NCBI RefSeq assembly: GCF_006125015.1
Contig: NZ_SZZN01000001.1
Span: forward strand, 744,001-808,000
Reading direction: 5' to 3'
Source: Roseovarius arcticus
GTDB lineage: Bacteria; Pseudomonadota; Alphaproteobacteria; Rhodobacterales; Rhodobacteraceae
DNA: 64,000 nt
The notes beneath the pieces were generated by a model that worked only from the letters and a program-made list of their open reading frames with translations, made no database searches and had not been told where the DNA came from. The first letter of the stretch is position 1; each line of letters begins with the position of its first letter. This document shows positions 54,491 to 63,583 of the stretch, piece after piece. A program made the translations under genes and the position numbers.

Positions 54491-57130
54491 TTACCCAGTC
54501 CAGCCAAGCCCTGCTGATATGCAGTTCATCGACTGCAAAAGGGGGCCGGTAGTCTGCGTTCCTTGTTGGGTGCGAAGGCCGTGCAGTTGTTTGATTTGAA
54601 TGTCATGGATGATGTCTAGGTGCGCGCGATTGCGCTCAAACCGATCCGTCAGCAATGGGAACCGTCTGGCAAGTATTGCGTCCCCTGTGATTGCCTTGAT
54701 CGCGGCGCACGAACGAAGATATTCCGCCTCAACCTTGCTGAATACATCGCGTCTAATTTCGCCATCAGTGACCAACTGAGCATACCTGACCGCGATGCCC
54801 ATATCGGCCTGAAAGAGCGTCTTCTCAACCTCGTCCACAATCAGTTGGAACAGCGCGGAGTTCGCGAACATTTCGAATAGCACTTGTCTGCCATTTTCGC
54901 CTCGCACCTTTATAAATGACTGGTATGCGGTTCCAAATCCGTACCATCCCGTCAATAGATGCCGGTTTTGCGACCAGGCAAACACCCAAGGGATCGCACG
55001 CAGATCAGCGAGGCTGCTGGCCCCAAACCTGCGTGCCGGGCGCGATCCGATTTTGAGCATGGCAAGCTCTTCAACCGGGCTGGCCTCTTGAAAATATTGC
55101 ACAAATCCCGGCGTGTTTAGCAAATCGCAATAGGCTACCTGTGACATGCCCGACAACGCCTCCAAGGCGTTGTCATGTTCAGGATTGTTTGGCGGCGCGT
55201 TTTTCGACAAAGCTGTCTGTTTCAGCACCGAAGATGCTAGCTGCTCTAACTCAAAAAGCGCGGTCCCCCGGTTGGCATACTTGGAGGAGACAACTTCGCC
55301 CTGTTCGGTTGTGCGCATGGCGCCGTTTATCGTACGCGCCGGCTGCGCGGCAATTGCGCGGCCCGTGGGGGCGCCACCGCGACTGACAGACCCGCCACGA
55401 CCATGGAAAAATGCAGGGATAAATCCGTGCGATTTCAGACGCTGGGTAATCTTGCGTTGCGCCTGATCCAGCTCCCATGTGGAGCAGATGAACCCGCCGT
55501 CCTTGTTGCTGTCGGAATAGCCTAGCATGATTTCGATACTCGGACCCTGACGTTTGAGGCTGCGGCGCGCAAGCGGCACCGCGACGAGATCATGCAATAT
55601 CTGCGGCGCATTTCTCAGGTCATCAATGGTCTCAAACAGCGGCACAATTGCTAGGTCGATTTCATCGCCGCTGACACCTGCATATCTGGCAAGCAGATAG
55701 ATACCCAGCAAGTCATCAGTGGACCGCGTCATCGACAGGATGAATGTCCCGATGGCTTCTGGGTCGTCACTTTGAATTGCGTCGTTCATAACGCCTAGTA
55801 GTGAGAGGAGTTCTGTCGCCTGAGGGCTCAGCGTAGCGAGCTCGGGGAGCGGCACTTGCGGCTGTGCCAGCTCAGCACGCAGGCGTTTAGACCATGCCGG
55901 GCTGCCGTATTCTTCGCCGCTACCCCAAAGTTCACCCAGCACTTCGGTTGTGACTGTAGAGTTTTGCCGAATATCGAGTGATGTCGTCCGAAAGCCGAAC
56001 ACTTCTGCGCGCCAGCGAATGGGGCGCACGTATCTGTTGCCCAAACCGGACGCGCCCATGGATGTCAGAGCCGTCTCGATATGCGCCAAATCAGCCACAA
56101 ACTCTCTGACATGACCGTAACTTGGGCGGCCCTCCAGGCGCTGGATAATCGCAAATAGGGCCTGCCTGAACACTTCGTTTGGGTTACGCAATTTTAGCGT
56201 TGCGTGCTGGGTGCAGCGCAGAATGATCGCTCCGAGTTGTTCGAGGGGGGCAGGCGGAATGTCAGCGATAGAGCTGCTGATGCTTATCTTACGGGCGGCG
56301 TCCCGCAGCGAGGAAATGTGCTTCTCCATTGCTGCCTCGCGGCCACGTGCCATCGCGTCTTTGGTGGCCTGAACAGTGACATTGGGATTGCCGTCACGAT
56401 CACCTCCGATCCACGAATGGAATTTCAGGCAGGGCCGCAGCGGCGTTTTTTGCGGGCCGAAATTGGCGTCCGTGGCAGTTAGAAATTGTTCAAACAGCTG
56501 CGGGGCAGCGTCAAATAGGCTATCGCGAAAAAACTGAAGCCCCCATTCGATTTCATCCGAAAGGCTTGGACGCTCAAGGCGCAATTCGCCAGATAGCCAC
56601 AATAGATCAATTTCGCCGGACAAATCAGAAATGCGGGCAGCGCGTTCGCGCGGTGTCCAGCGCTGCGTTTCGAGTGAGACCAGCAAGCGATAAATGCGAC
56701 GATGGATTTCAAGGATAGTGACGCGCTTTGCCTCCGTCGGGTGCGCGGTAAGCGTTGGTCCCACCGACAGGGACGCGACCGCGCCCTCAAAGTTCCCGGG
56801 CGCTAGCTCCTTGATCTGCGCCATAGCCTCGGCAAAGCTGCCTTCGACAAGCTCGGGCCCGTCCATCGCTTCGGTTTTTCGCCGTTTGCGTATTGCCGCG
56901 TTCTCTTCGGCAATTTTGCTCAGCTGGAACCAGATATTCACAGCCTGTAGGAAATTGCCTACATCGCGACCAGCCAAAGATCGGGCGGTATTTTGCTGCT
57001 TTAGAATTTCGGCCACGGCCGGTGCGCGATGTTGAACTGTCTTTAGCAGCAAATCCCACAGGAGCGTGCGCAGCGAGCCAACATAGCTCTCTTCAGTTTG
57101 ACAAGAGATTGAGGCCAAAGCCAGCGCCAT
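54491..57130 (-). CDS. ppc: phosphoenolpyruvate carboxylase (serine-cycle type)
   Basis: The 879-residue enzyme fixes bicarbonate on PEP to make oxaloacetate. It shows the catalytic His130 in TLTAHPTEAKR, YSDSNKDGGFICSTW (active-site Lys region), and FFHGRGGSVSRGGAP (the glycine-rich active loop). The end is AGLGWTG rather than the common G-M-R-N-T-G, so the Asn that helps bind the inhibitor aspartate in the E. coli enzyme is missing. It is last in the serine-cycle operon, immediately after the hydroxypyruvate reductase gene (1-bp overlap). Confidence 0.93.
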   Translation of the reverse strand: MALALASISCQTEESYVGSLRTLLWDLLLKTVQHRAPAVAEILKQQNTARSLAGRDVGNFLQAVNIWFQLSKIAEENAAIRKRRKTEAMDGPELVEGSFAEAMAQIKELAPGNFEGAVASLSVGPTLTAHPTEAKRVTILEIHRRIYRLLVSLETQRWTPRERAARISDLSGEIDLLWLSGELRLERPSLSDEIEWGLQFFRDSLFDAAPQLFEQFLTATDANFGPQKTPLRPCLKFHSWIGGDRDGNPNVTVQATKDAMARGREAAMEKHISSLRDAARKISISSSIADIPPAPLEQLGAIILRCTQHATLKLRNPNEVFRQALFAIIQRLEGRPSYGHVREFVADLAHIETALTSMGASGLGNRYVRPIRWRAEVFGFRTTSLDIRQNSTVTTEVLGELWGSGEEYGSPAWSKRLRAELAQPQVPLPELATLSPQATELLSLLGVMNDAIQSDDPEAIGTFILSMTRSTDDLLGIYLLARYAGVSGDEIDLAIVPLFETIDDLRNAPQILHDLVAVPLARRSLKRQGPSIEIMLGYSDSNKDGGFICSTWELDQAQRKITQRLKSHGFIPAFFHGRGGSVSRGGAPTGRAIAAQPARTINGAMRTTEQGEVVSSKYANRGTALFELEQLASSVLKQTALSKNAPPNNPEHDNALEALSGMSQVAYCDLLNTPGFVQYFQEASPVEELAMLKIGSRPARRFGASSLADLRAIPWVFAWSQNRHLLTGWYGFGTAYQSFIKVRGENGRQVLFEMFANSALFQLIVDEVEKTLFQADMGIAVRYAQLVTDGEIRRDVFSKVEAEYLRSCAAIKAITGDAILARRFPLLTDRFERNRAHLDIIHDIQIKQLHGLRTQQGTQTTGPLLQSMNCISAGLGWTG

Positions 57131-58101
57131 CAGTTTACCCGGTCTGGAGGCGGCTGCCCGTTGAAAAACGCCTCAAGATTGTTGATGACCCGAAATCCCA
57201 TGGCTTCGCGTGCTTCGGTCGTGGCGCTGCCCAGGTGCGGCAGCATCACCAATCGGTCGCTGTCTAGCAGTGTGCGCGCGATGTTCGGCTCTGCGTCAAA
57301 TACGTCGAGTGCGGCACCGCCGATTGTCTCGAAGGTCAAGGCCTGAACCAGATCGTGTTCGTTGATCACCTCACCGCGTGCGGTGTTGATCAAAAACGCG
57401 TTTGGCCGCATCAGGTCAAGCCTGCGAGAGTTTATCAGATGGCGGTTTTCGGCGCCGCCAGGACAATGCAGCGAGACGAAATCACAGCGGGGCAACAGGT
57501 CATCCAGATCATCGGCTTGAACCGCGCCGTATTTGGCCAGCACGTCAGCCGCCACCGGGCTGCGATTATGCACAATGATCTTCATACCAAACCCGTGATG
57601 TGCGCGGCGCGCCATCTGTTGACCAATTCTGCCAAAGCCGACGATCCCCAGCGTCTTGCCCGAAACTTTAGTGCCGACCATATGTGTTGGTCGCCAGCCC
57701 GTCCAATTGCCGCCGCGCAATTCCCTCTCGCCTTCGCCTGCACGTCGCGCAGCCATCAGCATCAACGTCATCGCGAGATCGGCGGTACATTCGGACAAAA
57801 CGTCCGGTGTGTTGGTCACCACGATGCCGTGGGCCTCGGCGCTGGGCAGGTGGATATGTGTGAACCCGACACCGTAGTTCGCCAAAAGCTTGGTGCGTGG
57901 GTCCGCAAGCTCCATCGCGTCAGGACCGATTTGGTCAGTCACCGTAGGCAGAACAGCGTCGTAATCTAAAAGCGCCTGCCGAAACTGGTAGGACATCAAA
58001 GGCACATCATCCCTGTTCAGGACAACGTCGAACTTTTCAGACAACTTGGCCTCGACCGCAGCAGGCCAACGGCGCGTCACAAGAACTTTGGGTTTGTGCA
58101 T
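57130..58101 (-). CDS. hprA: hydroxypyruvate reductase / glycerate dehydrogenase
   Basis: The 323-residue NAD(P)-dependent D-2-hydroxyacid dehydrogenase has the Rossmann motif GIVGFGRIGQQMARR, catalytic Arg in NTARGEVINEH, Glu in FDAEPN and His in LPHLGSATTEAR. In the serine cycle it reduces hydroxypyruvate (from serine-glyoxylate aminotransferase) to glycerate. Its place between mtkB and ppc supports that role. GGGCAAGTTA before the ATG is a modest binding site. Confidence 0.88.
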   Translation of the reverse strand: MHKPKVLVTRRWPAAVEAKLSEKFDVVLNRDDVPLMSYQFRQALLDYDAVLPTVTDQIGPDAMELADPRTKLLANYGVGFTHIHLPSAEAHGIVVTNTPDVLSECTADLAMTLMLMAARRAGEGERELRGGNWTGWRPTHMVGTKVSGKTLGIVGFGRIGQQMARRAHHGFGMKIIVHNRSPVAADVLAKYGAVQADDLDDLLPRCDFVSLHCPGGAENRHLINSRRLDLMRPNAFLINTARGEVINEHDLVQALTFETIGGAALDVFDAEPNIARTLLDSDRLVMLPHLGSATTEAREAMGFRVINNLEAFFNGQPPPDRVN

Positions 58102-58111
58102 TAACTTGCCC

Positions 58112-58990
58112 TCACATTACGCTTTCGATGGTTTCACCGATGACAGCGGGGTTCTCGGCTACGGTGACGCCGGCCGCAGTCAGGATTTCGACCTTTTCCG
58201 AGGCGCTTTCGCCGAAGGCAGAGATGATCGCGCCAGCGTGGCCCATAGTGCGCCCTTTTGGTGCGGTCAGGCCCGCAACATATGCGACGACGGGCTTGCT
58301 GACGTGGTCCCGGATATATGCAGCCGCCTCAGCCTCTTGCGGGCCACCGATTTCGCCGACCATGGCGATGACATGGGTGTCGTCGTCATTCTCAAACTGT
58401 TCCAAAATGTCGCGGAAGGACGAGCCATTGATCGGGTCGCCCCCGATGCCAACACTGGTTGAAACCCCGATGCCGCGTTCCTTGAGCTGTGCCGCCGCCT
58501 CATATCCCAATGTGCCCGAGCGGCCAACGATACCGACGTGACCGGGCAGGAATATGTTACCGGGCATAATGCCAAGCATCGCCTTGCCGGGTGATATTGT
58601 TCCGGCGCAGTTCGGCCCCGTCAAAACCATGCGGCGCTCTTTGGGATAGCGCATCATGTAGCGTTTCACTTTGATCATGTCCTGCGCGGGGATGCCGTCG
58701 GTGATGCACACGCAGTACCGGATACCTGCATCTGCCGCTTCCATGATGCTGTCCGCGGCAAAAGGGGGCGGCACAAAGACGAGGCTGGCGTCGGCCTGCG
58801 TCGCGGCAACCGCCTCTTTCATTGTGTTAAACACCGGCACGCCGTGCACTGTTTCGCCGCCCTTTCCGGGCACAACGCCGCCGACAATATTAGTGCCATA
58901 CTCCAGCATATCCTTGGTGTGGAACTGCGCCATCCGGCCGGTGATCCCTTGGACGATGACACGCGTATCGCGATTTAGATAAATGCTCAT
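58112..58990 (-). CDS. mtkB: malate-CoA ligase (malate thiokinase) alpha-type subunit
   Basis: The 292-residue protein belongs to the succinyl-CoA ligase alpha family: the CoA-binding domain VIVQGITGRMAQFHTKDML and the phospho-His in RTMGHAGAIISAFG near the C-terminus. As a pair with the preceding gene it would activate malate to malyl-CoA with ATP. The sequence alone cannot exclude succinyl-CoA synthetase, but the position between sgaA and hprA-ppc and the malyl-CoA lyase gene next door point to the serine cycle. It follows mtkA by 1 bp. Confidence 0.87.
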   Translation of the reverse strand: MSIYLNRDTRVIVQGITGRMAQFHTKDMLEYGTNIVGGVVPGKGGETVHGVPVFNTMKEAVAATQADASLVFVPPPFAADSIMEAADAGIRYCVCITDGIPAQDMIKVKRYMMRYPKERRMVLTGPNCAGTISPGKAMLGIMPGNIFLPGHVGIVGRSGTLGYEAAAQLKERGIGVSTSVGIGGDPINGSSFRDILEQFENDDDTHVIAMVGEIGGPQEAEAAAYIRDHVSKPVVAYVAGLTAPKGRTMGHAGAIISAFGESASEKVEILTAAGVTVAENPAVIGETIESVM

Positions 58991-58991
58991 C

Positions 58992-60188
58992 TCAAACAGC
59001 CTTTAGTTTGGAGTTGGGGCCTTGGTCGCTTTTCCAGGCGGACACAGTGCGTTCCGCTGCCTCCATCAAGGTGGACGCCCGGATGATCGGAAGGCCGCTT
59101 TTGGCCAGAATTTTCTGTCCTTCCTCGACGTTGGTGCCAGCAAGGCGGACAATAACGGGCACGTCGACCTTCACTTCTTTCAGCGCCTGCACGACACCTT
59201 CGGCCACCCAGTCGCAGCGGTTGATGCCTGCAAAGATGTTGACCAGTACGGCCTGCACATTCTTGTCCGACATCACTAGCCGGAACGCTTTTGCGACGCG
59301 TTCGGGTGTGGCGCCGCCGCCGATATCTAGGAAATTCGCAGGCTCGCCGCCCGCCAGTTTGATGGTGTCCATCGTTGCCATCGCAAGGCCCGCGCCATTC
59401 ACGATACAGCCGATGTTGCCGTCCAGACCAACATAAGACAGGCCGCGATCCGCCGCACGGCTTTCGCGCGGGTCCTCTTGGCTCTTGTCGCGCAACTCGC
59501 TGATTTGCGGGTGGCGGAACAAGGCGTTGTCGTCGAAGGTCATCTTGGCATCAAGCGCGAGCACGCGGTTATCACCTGTGATTACCAGTGGATTGATCTC
59601 GACCATGGTCGCATCCAGATCGCGAAACGCGCAGTAGCATCCTTGCAATGTGCGGACCATGGGCTGGATCAGGGCGGGCTCAATACCCAACTTAAATGCG
59701 ATCTCACGCGCCTGAAAGTCTTGCAAACCTACAGCAGGCTCAACGGTTGAGCGCACAATGCTATCCGGCTTATTCGCCGAGATGTCCTCAATCTCCATAC
59801 CGCCTTCTGCCGAGGCCACGATCATGATCCGCTGGCTCGTCCGGTCCAGCACGAACCCAAGATATATCTCACGGTCAATCGGCACGGCGGCCTCGACATA
59901 GACGCGGTAGACGCCTTTGCCCTCGGGACCTGTTTGGTGTGTCACCAGTTTTTTGCCGAACATACCTTCGCAGGCGGCTTGGATCTCGTGCTCATTCTCG
60001 CACAGCTTTACGCCGCCCGCCTTACCACGCCCACCTGCGTGGATCTGCGCCTTAACGATCCACTTATCGCCGCCCATCTCTCGCGCGCGATAAGCGGCCT
60101 GTTCTGGACTGTAGGCCAGGGCGCCAGTGGGAATTTCAACTCCGAAGTTGCTCAGAACTTCTTTGGCTTGGTATTCATGAATGTCCAT
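58992..60188 (-). CDS. mtkA: malate-CoA ligase (malate thiokinase) beta-type subunit
   Basis: The 398-residue ATP-grasp protein has the N-terminus [20 protein letters not shown], the ATP-grasp lysines in [31 protein letters not shown] (metal and nucleotide site) and [18 protein letters not shown] and [11 protein letters not shown] in the ligase domain. It is homologous to SucC. The role as malate thiokinase follows from its place directly after sgaA and before mtkB. Confidence 0.88.
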   Translation of the reverse strand: MDIHEYQAKEVLSNFGVEIPTGALAYSPEQAAYRAREMGGDKWIVKAQIHAGGRGKAGGVKLCENEHEIQAACEGMFGKKLVTHQTGPEGKGVYRVYVEAAVPIDREIYLGFVLDRTSQRIMIVASAEGGMEIEDISANKPDSIVRSTVEPAVGLQDFQAREIAFKLGIEPALIQPMVRTLQGCYCAFRDLDATMVEINPLVITGDNRVLALDAKMTFDDNALFRHPQISELRDKSQEDPRESRAADRGLSYVGLDGNIGCIVNGAGLAMATMDTIKLAGGEPANFLDIGGGATPERVAKAFRLVMSDKNVQAVLVNIFAGINRCDWVAEGVVQALKEVKVDVPVIVRLAGTNVEEGQKILAKSGLPIIRASTLMEAAERTVSAWKSDQGPNSKLKAV

Positions 60189-60197
60189 GGTTTTGCC

Positions 60198-61442
60198 CTA
60201 TGCCGCCAATGACGATTGATAGTGGGTTTCAAGTCCGTCGGTGATTGCGCCCAGATCAACATCAGCGCCCATATCGTTCATTGCGAGTGCGAACCGCGTG
60301 ACGATCTCGGTGATGGCGGACCGGGTTAGAAGGTTCAGAATGCCAATGCGGACTTGGACCGGGGCCGACAGCGTCGGCCAAATGCCGAAGCCGTTTGCGC
60401 GGCAGTTTTGGACCAATTCCATTTCGCGCCCGGCCAGCGATGGAGGCAGGTTCAGGACCACAAGACTGGTCATGTTCGACGTGACTTCGCAGCCCATCGC
60501 GGTGACTGCCTCGCGCAGGGCTTTTTCATGAAAGACGTAATCCTGAGCGCGCTGCGCCAGTCCCTCGGCCAGATTGATCCGCAACGCTTCGTGGAATGCC
60601 GATACGGCATAGCCGGAATGGGTGCGGTGATAGGTGCCTTTTTCGACGTCCTGCCCATCGACGATGCCCCAATGGCGCGCCTCCATGATTGGGTGGTTAG
60701 CGTATGTGTAGCAGCCAGAGGCGCGCAGCGTTTGGATGTAGCGATCCGCAAAGCTAACGGGGGCGTAGGTTAGCGGCAGGCAAAGCAATCCCTTTTGCGG
60801 GCAGGAGGCCCAGCCGACAACGCCGTCCATATCGTCGATCGCGAAATCCTCGACACCCAGCGACGAAACAGCGTCGACAAGGCCCATCGCACCATGCTTT
60901 TTGCAGGCCTCCGAAAATCCTTTGATGTCATTTATCCGGCCTGACCCGGTTTCCCAATGCGCCATGAAGGCCCATTTTGGTTTATGCTTTGCCAATGCAG
61001 CATCAATGACCTTTGCGGTCACGGATTGCCCATGCGGGATTTCGATGACGGTGACACTTGCGGGTTGCGGGTTCAGGCTATTGGCGGCGAGTTCTTCGCG
61101 GGTTGAGGCCTTCATGCGCAGTGTCAGCGCGTCGATGCCCGAAAATGTGCCGTTGGAAAACGCGACAACTGTGTCGCCCGGCATTACGGCGGACATCATG
61201 CAATCAAGGCCGCTCCAGCCTGTGCCCGCAACGCCGAACGTATAGACGTTTTGGGTGCCCATTAGCGTGCGCAGCATATGTTTACATTCGATCATCCCGC
61301 GCAGCACATCGGGCTGCATATGGTCAGCAACGCCAGCGCTGCTGAATGCTTGCAAGACGCGTGCGTCAGTATTGCCGGGCCCGGGGCCAGCAGCCAAAGT
61401 ATTCGGGATCACAAGTTGAGGAAATGGCGAAGCAACGTTCAT
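60198..61442 (-). CDS. sgaA: serine-glyoxylate aminotransferase
   Basis: The 414-residue class V PLP enzyme moves the amino group from serine to glyoxylate, giving hydroxypyruvate and glycine. It shows AAGPGPGNTDARVLQAFSSA, the glycine-rich GVAGTGWSGLDCMMSAVMPG, and the PLP-binding Lys in WASCPQKGLLCLPLTY. It is the first gene of the minus-strand serine-cycle operon, 9 bp before mtkA, and faces the divergent regulator across a region rich in inverted repeats. Confidence 0.92.
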   Translation of the reverse strand: MNVASPFPQLVIPNTLAAGPGPGNTDARVLQAFSSAGVADHMQPDVLRGMIECKHMLRTLMGTQNVYTFGVAGTGWSGLDCMMSAVMPGDTVVAFSNGTFSGIDALTLRMKASTREELAANSLNPQPASVTVIEIPHGQSVTAKVIDAALAKHKPKWAFMAHWETGSGRINDIKGFSEACKKHGAMGLVDAVSSLGVEDFAIDDMDGVVGWASCPQKGLLCLPLTYAPVSFADRYIQTLRASGCYTYANHPIMEARHWGIVDGQDVEKGTYHRTHSGYAVSAFHEALRINLAEGLAQRAQDYVFHEKALREAVTAMGCEVTSNMTSLVVLNLPPSLAGREMELVQNCRANGFGIWPTLSAPVQVRIGILNLLTRSAITEIVTRFALAMNDMGADVDLGAITDGLETHYQSSLAA

Positions 61443-61536
61443 TGGATGGTCCTATCGCGTCAGGAAACAAATATTCTGACCATGACACATCCATTTGCCA
61501 AAAACGGCAACGTAAGATACTCCTGCTTTTGGGTAT

Positions 61537-61568
61537 CTATATGGGTAGCTTTCTGCCTACCCATATAG
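61537..61568. promoter_or_regulatory. 12-bp inverted repeat between sgaA and its regulator, candidate operator
   Basis: CTATATGGGTAG and CTACCCATATAG are perfect complements 8 bases apart. Each arm contains TACCCAT, which fits the NarL heptamer TACYYMT. The adjacent gene is a NarL-type regulator. GGTATACC at 61582-61589 lies in the same 195-bp region. The 12-bp stem has no T-run, so a terminator is unlikely. Confidence 0.55.
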
Positions 61569-61599
61569 GTGGAAATACCACGGTATACCCAAATATGCG

Positions 61600-61615
61600 C
61601 TACCCCTTCGGGTAG
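61600..61615. promoter_or_regulatory. second inverted repeat CTACCC-CTTC-GGGTAG before the regulator gene
   Basis: Perfect 6-bp arms with a 4-base loop, 23 bp before the TTG start of the regulator. The left arm plus loop gives TACCCCT, again a NarL-type heptamer. It may be a self-control site, or a small hairpin in the leader. Confidence 0.4.
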
Positions 61616-61637
61616 GTTTTGATAGAAAGGTCAACGA

Positions 61638-62288
61638 TTGCAAGATCGTAGGGATCGACCCAGCATCATCACGGCTGCGCTAGCGGACAGCAACATGCTG
61701 GTCTTATCGGCCATGTCGGAATTTTTCGACCGTGATCCGCGATTCTCGCTTGTCGCGACTGCATCCACTGCTGAGGGGTTTTTGGGGACGGTGATGCGCG
61801 TGCCAGTGCAAATTGGCGTGCTTGACTGGAACCTGCCGGAGCTGGGTGGCCAAAAACTCATTGAGGTGCTGCGCGATTTGCCGAATTCACCACGTATTGT
61901 CGTTTACGGCAGAACGGGTGGGGATCTGCCGCAGCAGGCATTGGCAGCGGGTGCGGCTGGCTTTACCTCGCGCAACGGCCCGGTAGAGGGGTTGCTGGAC
62001 GCCTGTGCCGCCGTTGCAGCGGGACAGATGGTTTTTCCATTCCTAGACGTGCGCCAACTTCAGGCCGACCCGATCCATCAGCTGACGAGGCGCGAAAGAG
62101 CGCTGCTTGAGGCGCTCTCCAGAGGGCTCAGCAATCGGCAATTGGCCAGCGAGTTTGACATCTCTGCGAACACGGTGAAATTCCACCTTTCGAACCTCTA
62201 TGAAAAGCTGTCTGTGACGAGCCGCACCCAAGCCGTCGCCTTCTTCTATTCGTCCCGCCTTTCGTCGGCGAGAGGCTCTGACGACTGA
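61638..62288 (+). CDS. NarL-type response regulator of the serine-cycle locus
   Basis: The 216-residue protein has a receiver-like domain with Asp17 and the phosphoacceptor-position Asp63 in VLDWNLPELGG, and a LuxR helix-turn-helix at about 148-205 (LTRRERALLEALSRGLSNRQ, FDISANTVKFHLSNLYEKLS). The conserved receiver Lys after strand 5 is not seen: the segment reads GFTSRNG. Only one acidic residue replaces the usual pair. It starts at TTG with AGAAAGG upstream. Divergent from sgaA and upstream of mclA, it is the likely local regulator. Confidence 0.82.
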   Translation: MQDRRDRPSIITAALADSNMLVLSAMSEFFDRDPRFSLVATASTAEGFLGTVMRVPVQIGVLDWNLPELGGQKLIEVLRDLPNSPRIVVYGRTGGDLPQQALAAGAAGFTSRNGPVEGLLDACAAVAAGQMVFPFLDVRQLQADPIHQLTRRERALLEALSRGLSNRQLASEFDISANTVKFHLSNLYEKLSVTSRTQAVAFFYSSRLSSARGSDD

Positions 62289-62333
62289 TCCTTTGGGGAC
62301 GGTCGCAGCCGAAAATCTGCTGAATAAAATTTC

Positions 62334-62364
62334 TTGACAGTGATAATTTTTACTCTCCTGTATT
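62334..62364 (+). promoter_or_regulatory. possible promoter of the malyl-CoA lyase gene
   Basis: A perfect TTGACA box at 62334-62339 is followed 19 bases later by TGTATT, a weak -10 match. It is 41 bp before the start codon and after the regulator stop, so mclA may be transcribed both from it and from upstream. Confidence 0.3.
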
Positions 62365-62404
62365 GCTGTCACTTCCACGCAGCAATTTCAGGGACGTCAG
62401 AAAA

Positions 62405-63382
62405 ATGAGCTTTCACCCGATCGACCAGGCAACAGCACGCTTGAACCGCAGCGAATTGGCCGTACCCGGCAGCCAGCCACAAATGTTTGAAAAGGCAGCA
62501 AAATCGGATGCCGACGTGATCTTTCTGGATATGGAAGACGCGGTCGCCCCGGATGAAAAAGAGCAGGCCCGCAAGAACATCATCAAGGGCCTAAATGAGA
62601 TCGATTGGGGCACTAAATCCATGTCGATTCGCATCAACGGGTTGGACACGCACTACATGTATCGCGATGTTGTCGATGTGGTCGAACAGGCCGGCGAACG
62701 TCTTGATCTGATCATGATCCCCAAGGTGGGCACCGCCGCTGACGTCTATGCAGTCGATATGATGGTGACCCAGATTGAAGATGCAAAAGGGTTCAAAAAA
62801 CGCATCGGTTTTGAGCACATTATTGAGACCGCGTTGGGTATGCAAAACGTCAATCAAATCGCCGCTGCGTCCAAGCGCAACGAGAGCCTGCATTTTGGCG
62901 TTGCAGACTATGCCGCGAGCATGCGCGCACGCACGACCGTCATCGGCGGCGTGAACGAGCATTATTCGGTTCTGACCGATCCCCTAGAGGATGGTTCGCG
63001 TCAGGTGCATTGGGGCGATATGTGGCACTCGGCAATTGCCAACATGGTGGTTGCGGCGCGTGCCAATGGCCTGCGTCCGGTCGACGGCCCCTTCGGCGAC
63101 TTCTCTGATCCCGAAGGCTACCGCGCTGCCGCATTTCGCGCGGCAGTCCTTGGCTGCGAGGGCAAGTGGGCCATCCATCCGAGCCAAATCGCCCTCGCCA
63201 ACGAAGTGATGAGCCCGTCCGAGGCAGAGATCACCAAAGCAAATCGCATTATTGAAGCAATGGCCGAGGCCGAAGCCGCAGGCAAAGGTGCGGTGTCACT
63301 TGATGGCCGCCTGATCGACTATGCCTCTATCCGACAGGCAGAAGTTCTGGTCGAAAAAGCGAAGCAGATCGCGGCCGGGTGA
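62405..63382 (+). CDS. mclA: malyl-CoA lyase (HpcH/HpaI family)
   Basis: The 325-residue aldolase-type lyase splits malyl-CoA into acetyl-CoA and glyoxylate, closing the serine cycle. It begins with LNRSELAVPGSQPQMFEKAA and has the metal-binding VIFLDMEDAVAPDEK, RINGLDTHYMYRDV and CEGKWAIHPSQIALANEV, typical of Mcl1-type lyases. The ATG at 62405 is chosen because homology starts there; a strong binding site is not seen. Some relatives also act on methylmalyl-CoA, which cannot be excluded. Confidence 0.9.
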   Translation: MSFHPIDQATARLNRSELAVPGSQPQMFEKAAKSDADVIFLDMEDAVAPDEKEQARKNIIKGLNEIDWGTKSMSIRINGLDTHYMYRDVVDVVEQAGERLDLIMIPKVGTAADVYAVDMMVTQIEDAKGFKKRIGFEHIIETALGMQNVNQIAAASKRNESLHFGVADYAASMRARTTVIGGVNEHYSVLTDPLEDGSRQVHWGDMWHSAIANMVVAARANGLRPVDGPFGDFSDPEGYRAAAFRAAVLGCEGKWAIHPSQIALANEVMSPSEAEITKANRIIEAMAEAEAAGKGAVSLDGRLIDYASIRQAEVLVEKAKQIAAG

Positions 63383-63406
63383 ACGGCTCTGGCGAAAGAT
63401 GACAGA

Positions 63407-63448
63407 CCCGGACATTCTGCTTTCAGAGTGTCCGGGCGGCAAATTTTT
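63407..63448 (+). terminator. rho-independent terminator of mclA
   Basis: CCCGGACATTCTG pairs with CAGAGTGTCCGGG (13-bp stem with one G-U pair) around a short loop, 25 bp after the stop codon. Seven bases later the run ATTTTT follows. Confidence 0.75.
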
Positions 63449-63583
63449 CGTCGTCAGTAATGAGATAGCGTGTGGGCGCGCCCGAAGCTTGATTGCCTCA
63501 GTTGTCATCTATGATGGTGTTGGGGTTACACCGCGCGCGCCGTCAGCAATCTGCTCGAAGGGTAGGGCTGGTCAGGCTCCGGA

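Noticed and set aside
58112..60188. sucCD (succinyl-CoA synthetase of the TCA cycle)
   Set aside because: No TCA genes are adjacent and the pair lies between sgaA and hprA-ppc with malyl-CoA lyase close by; malate thiokinase fits better, though sequence alone does not prove it.
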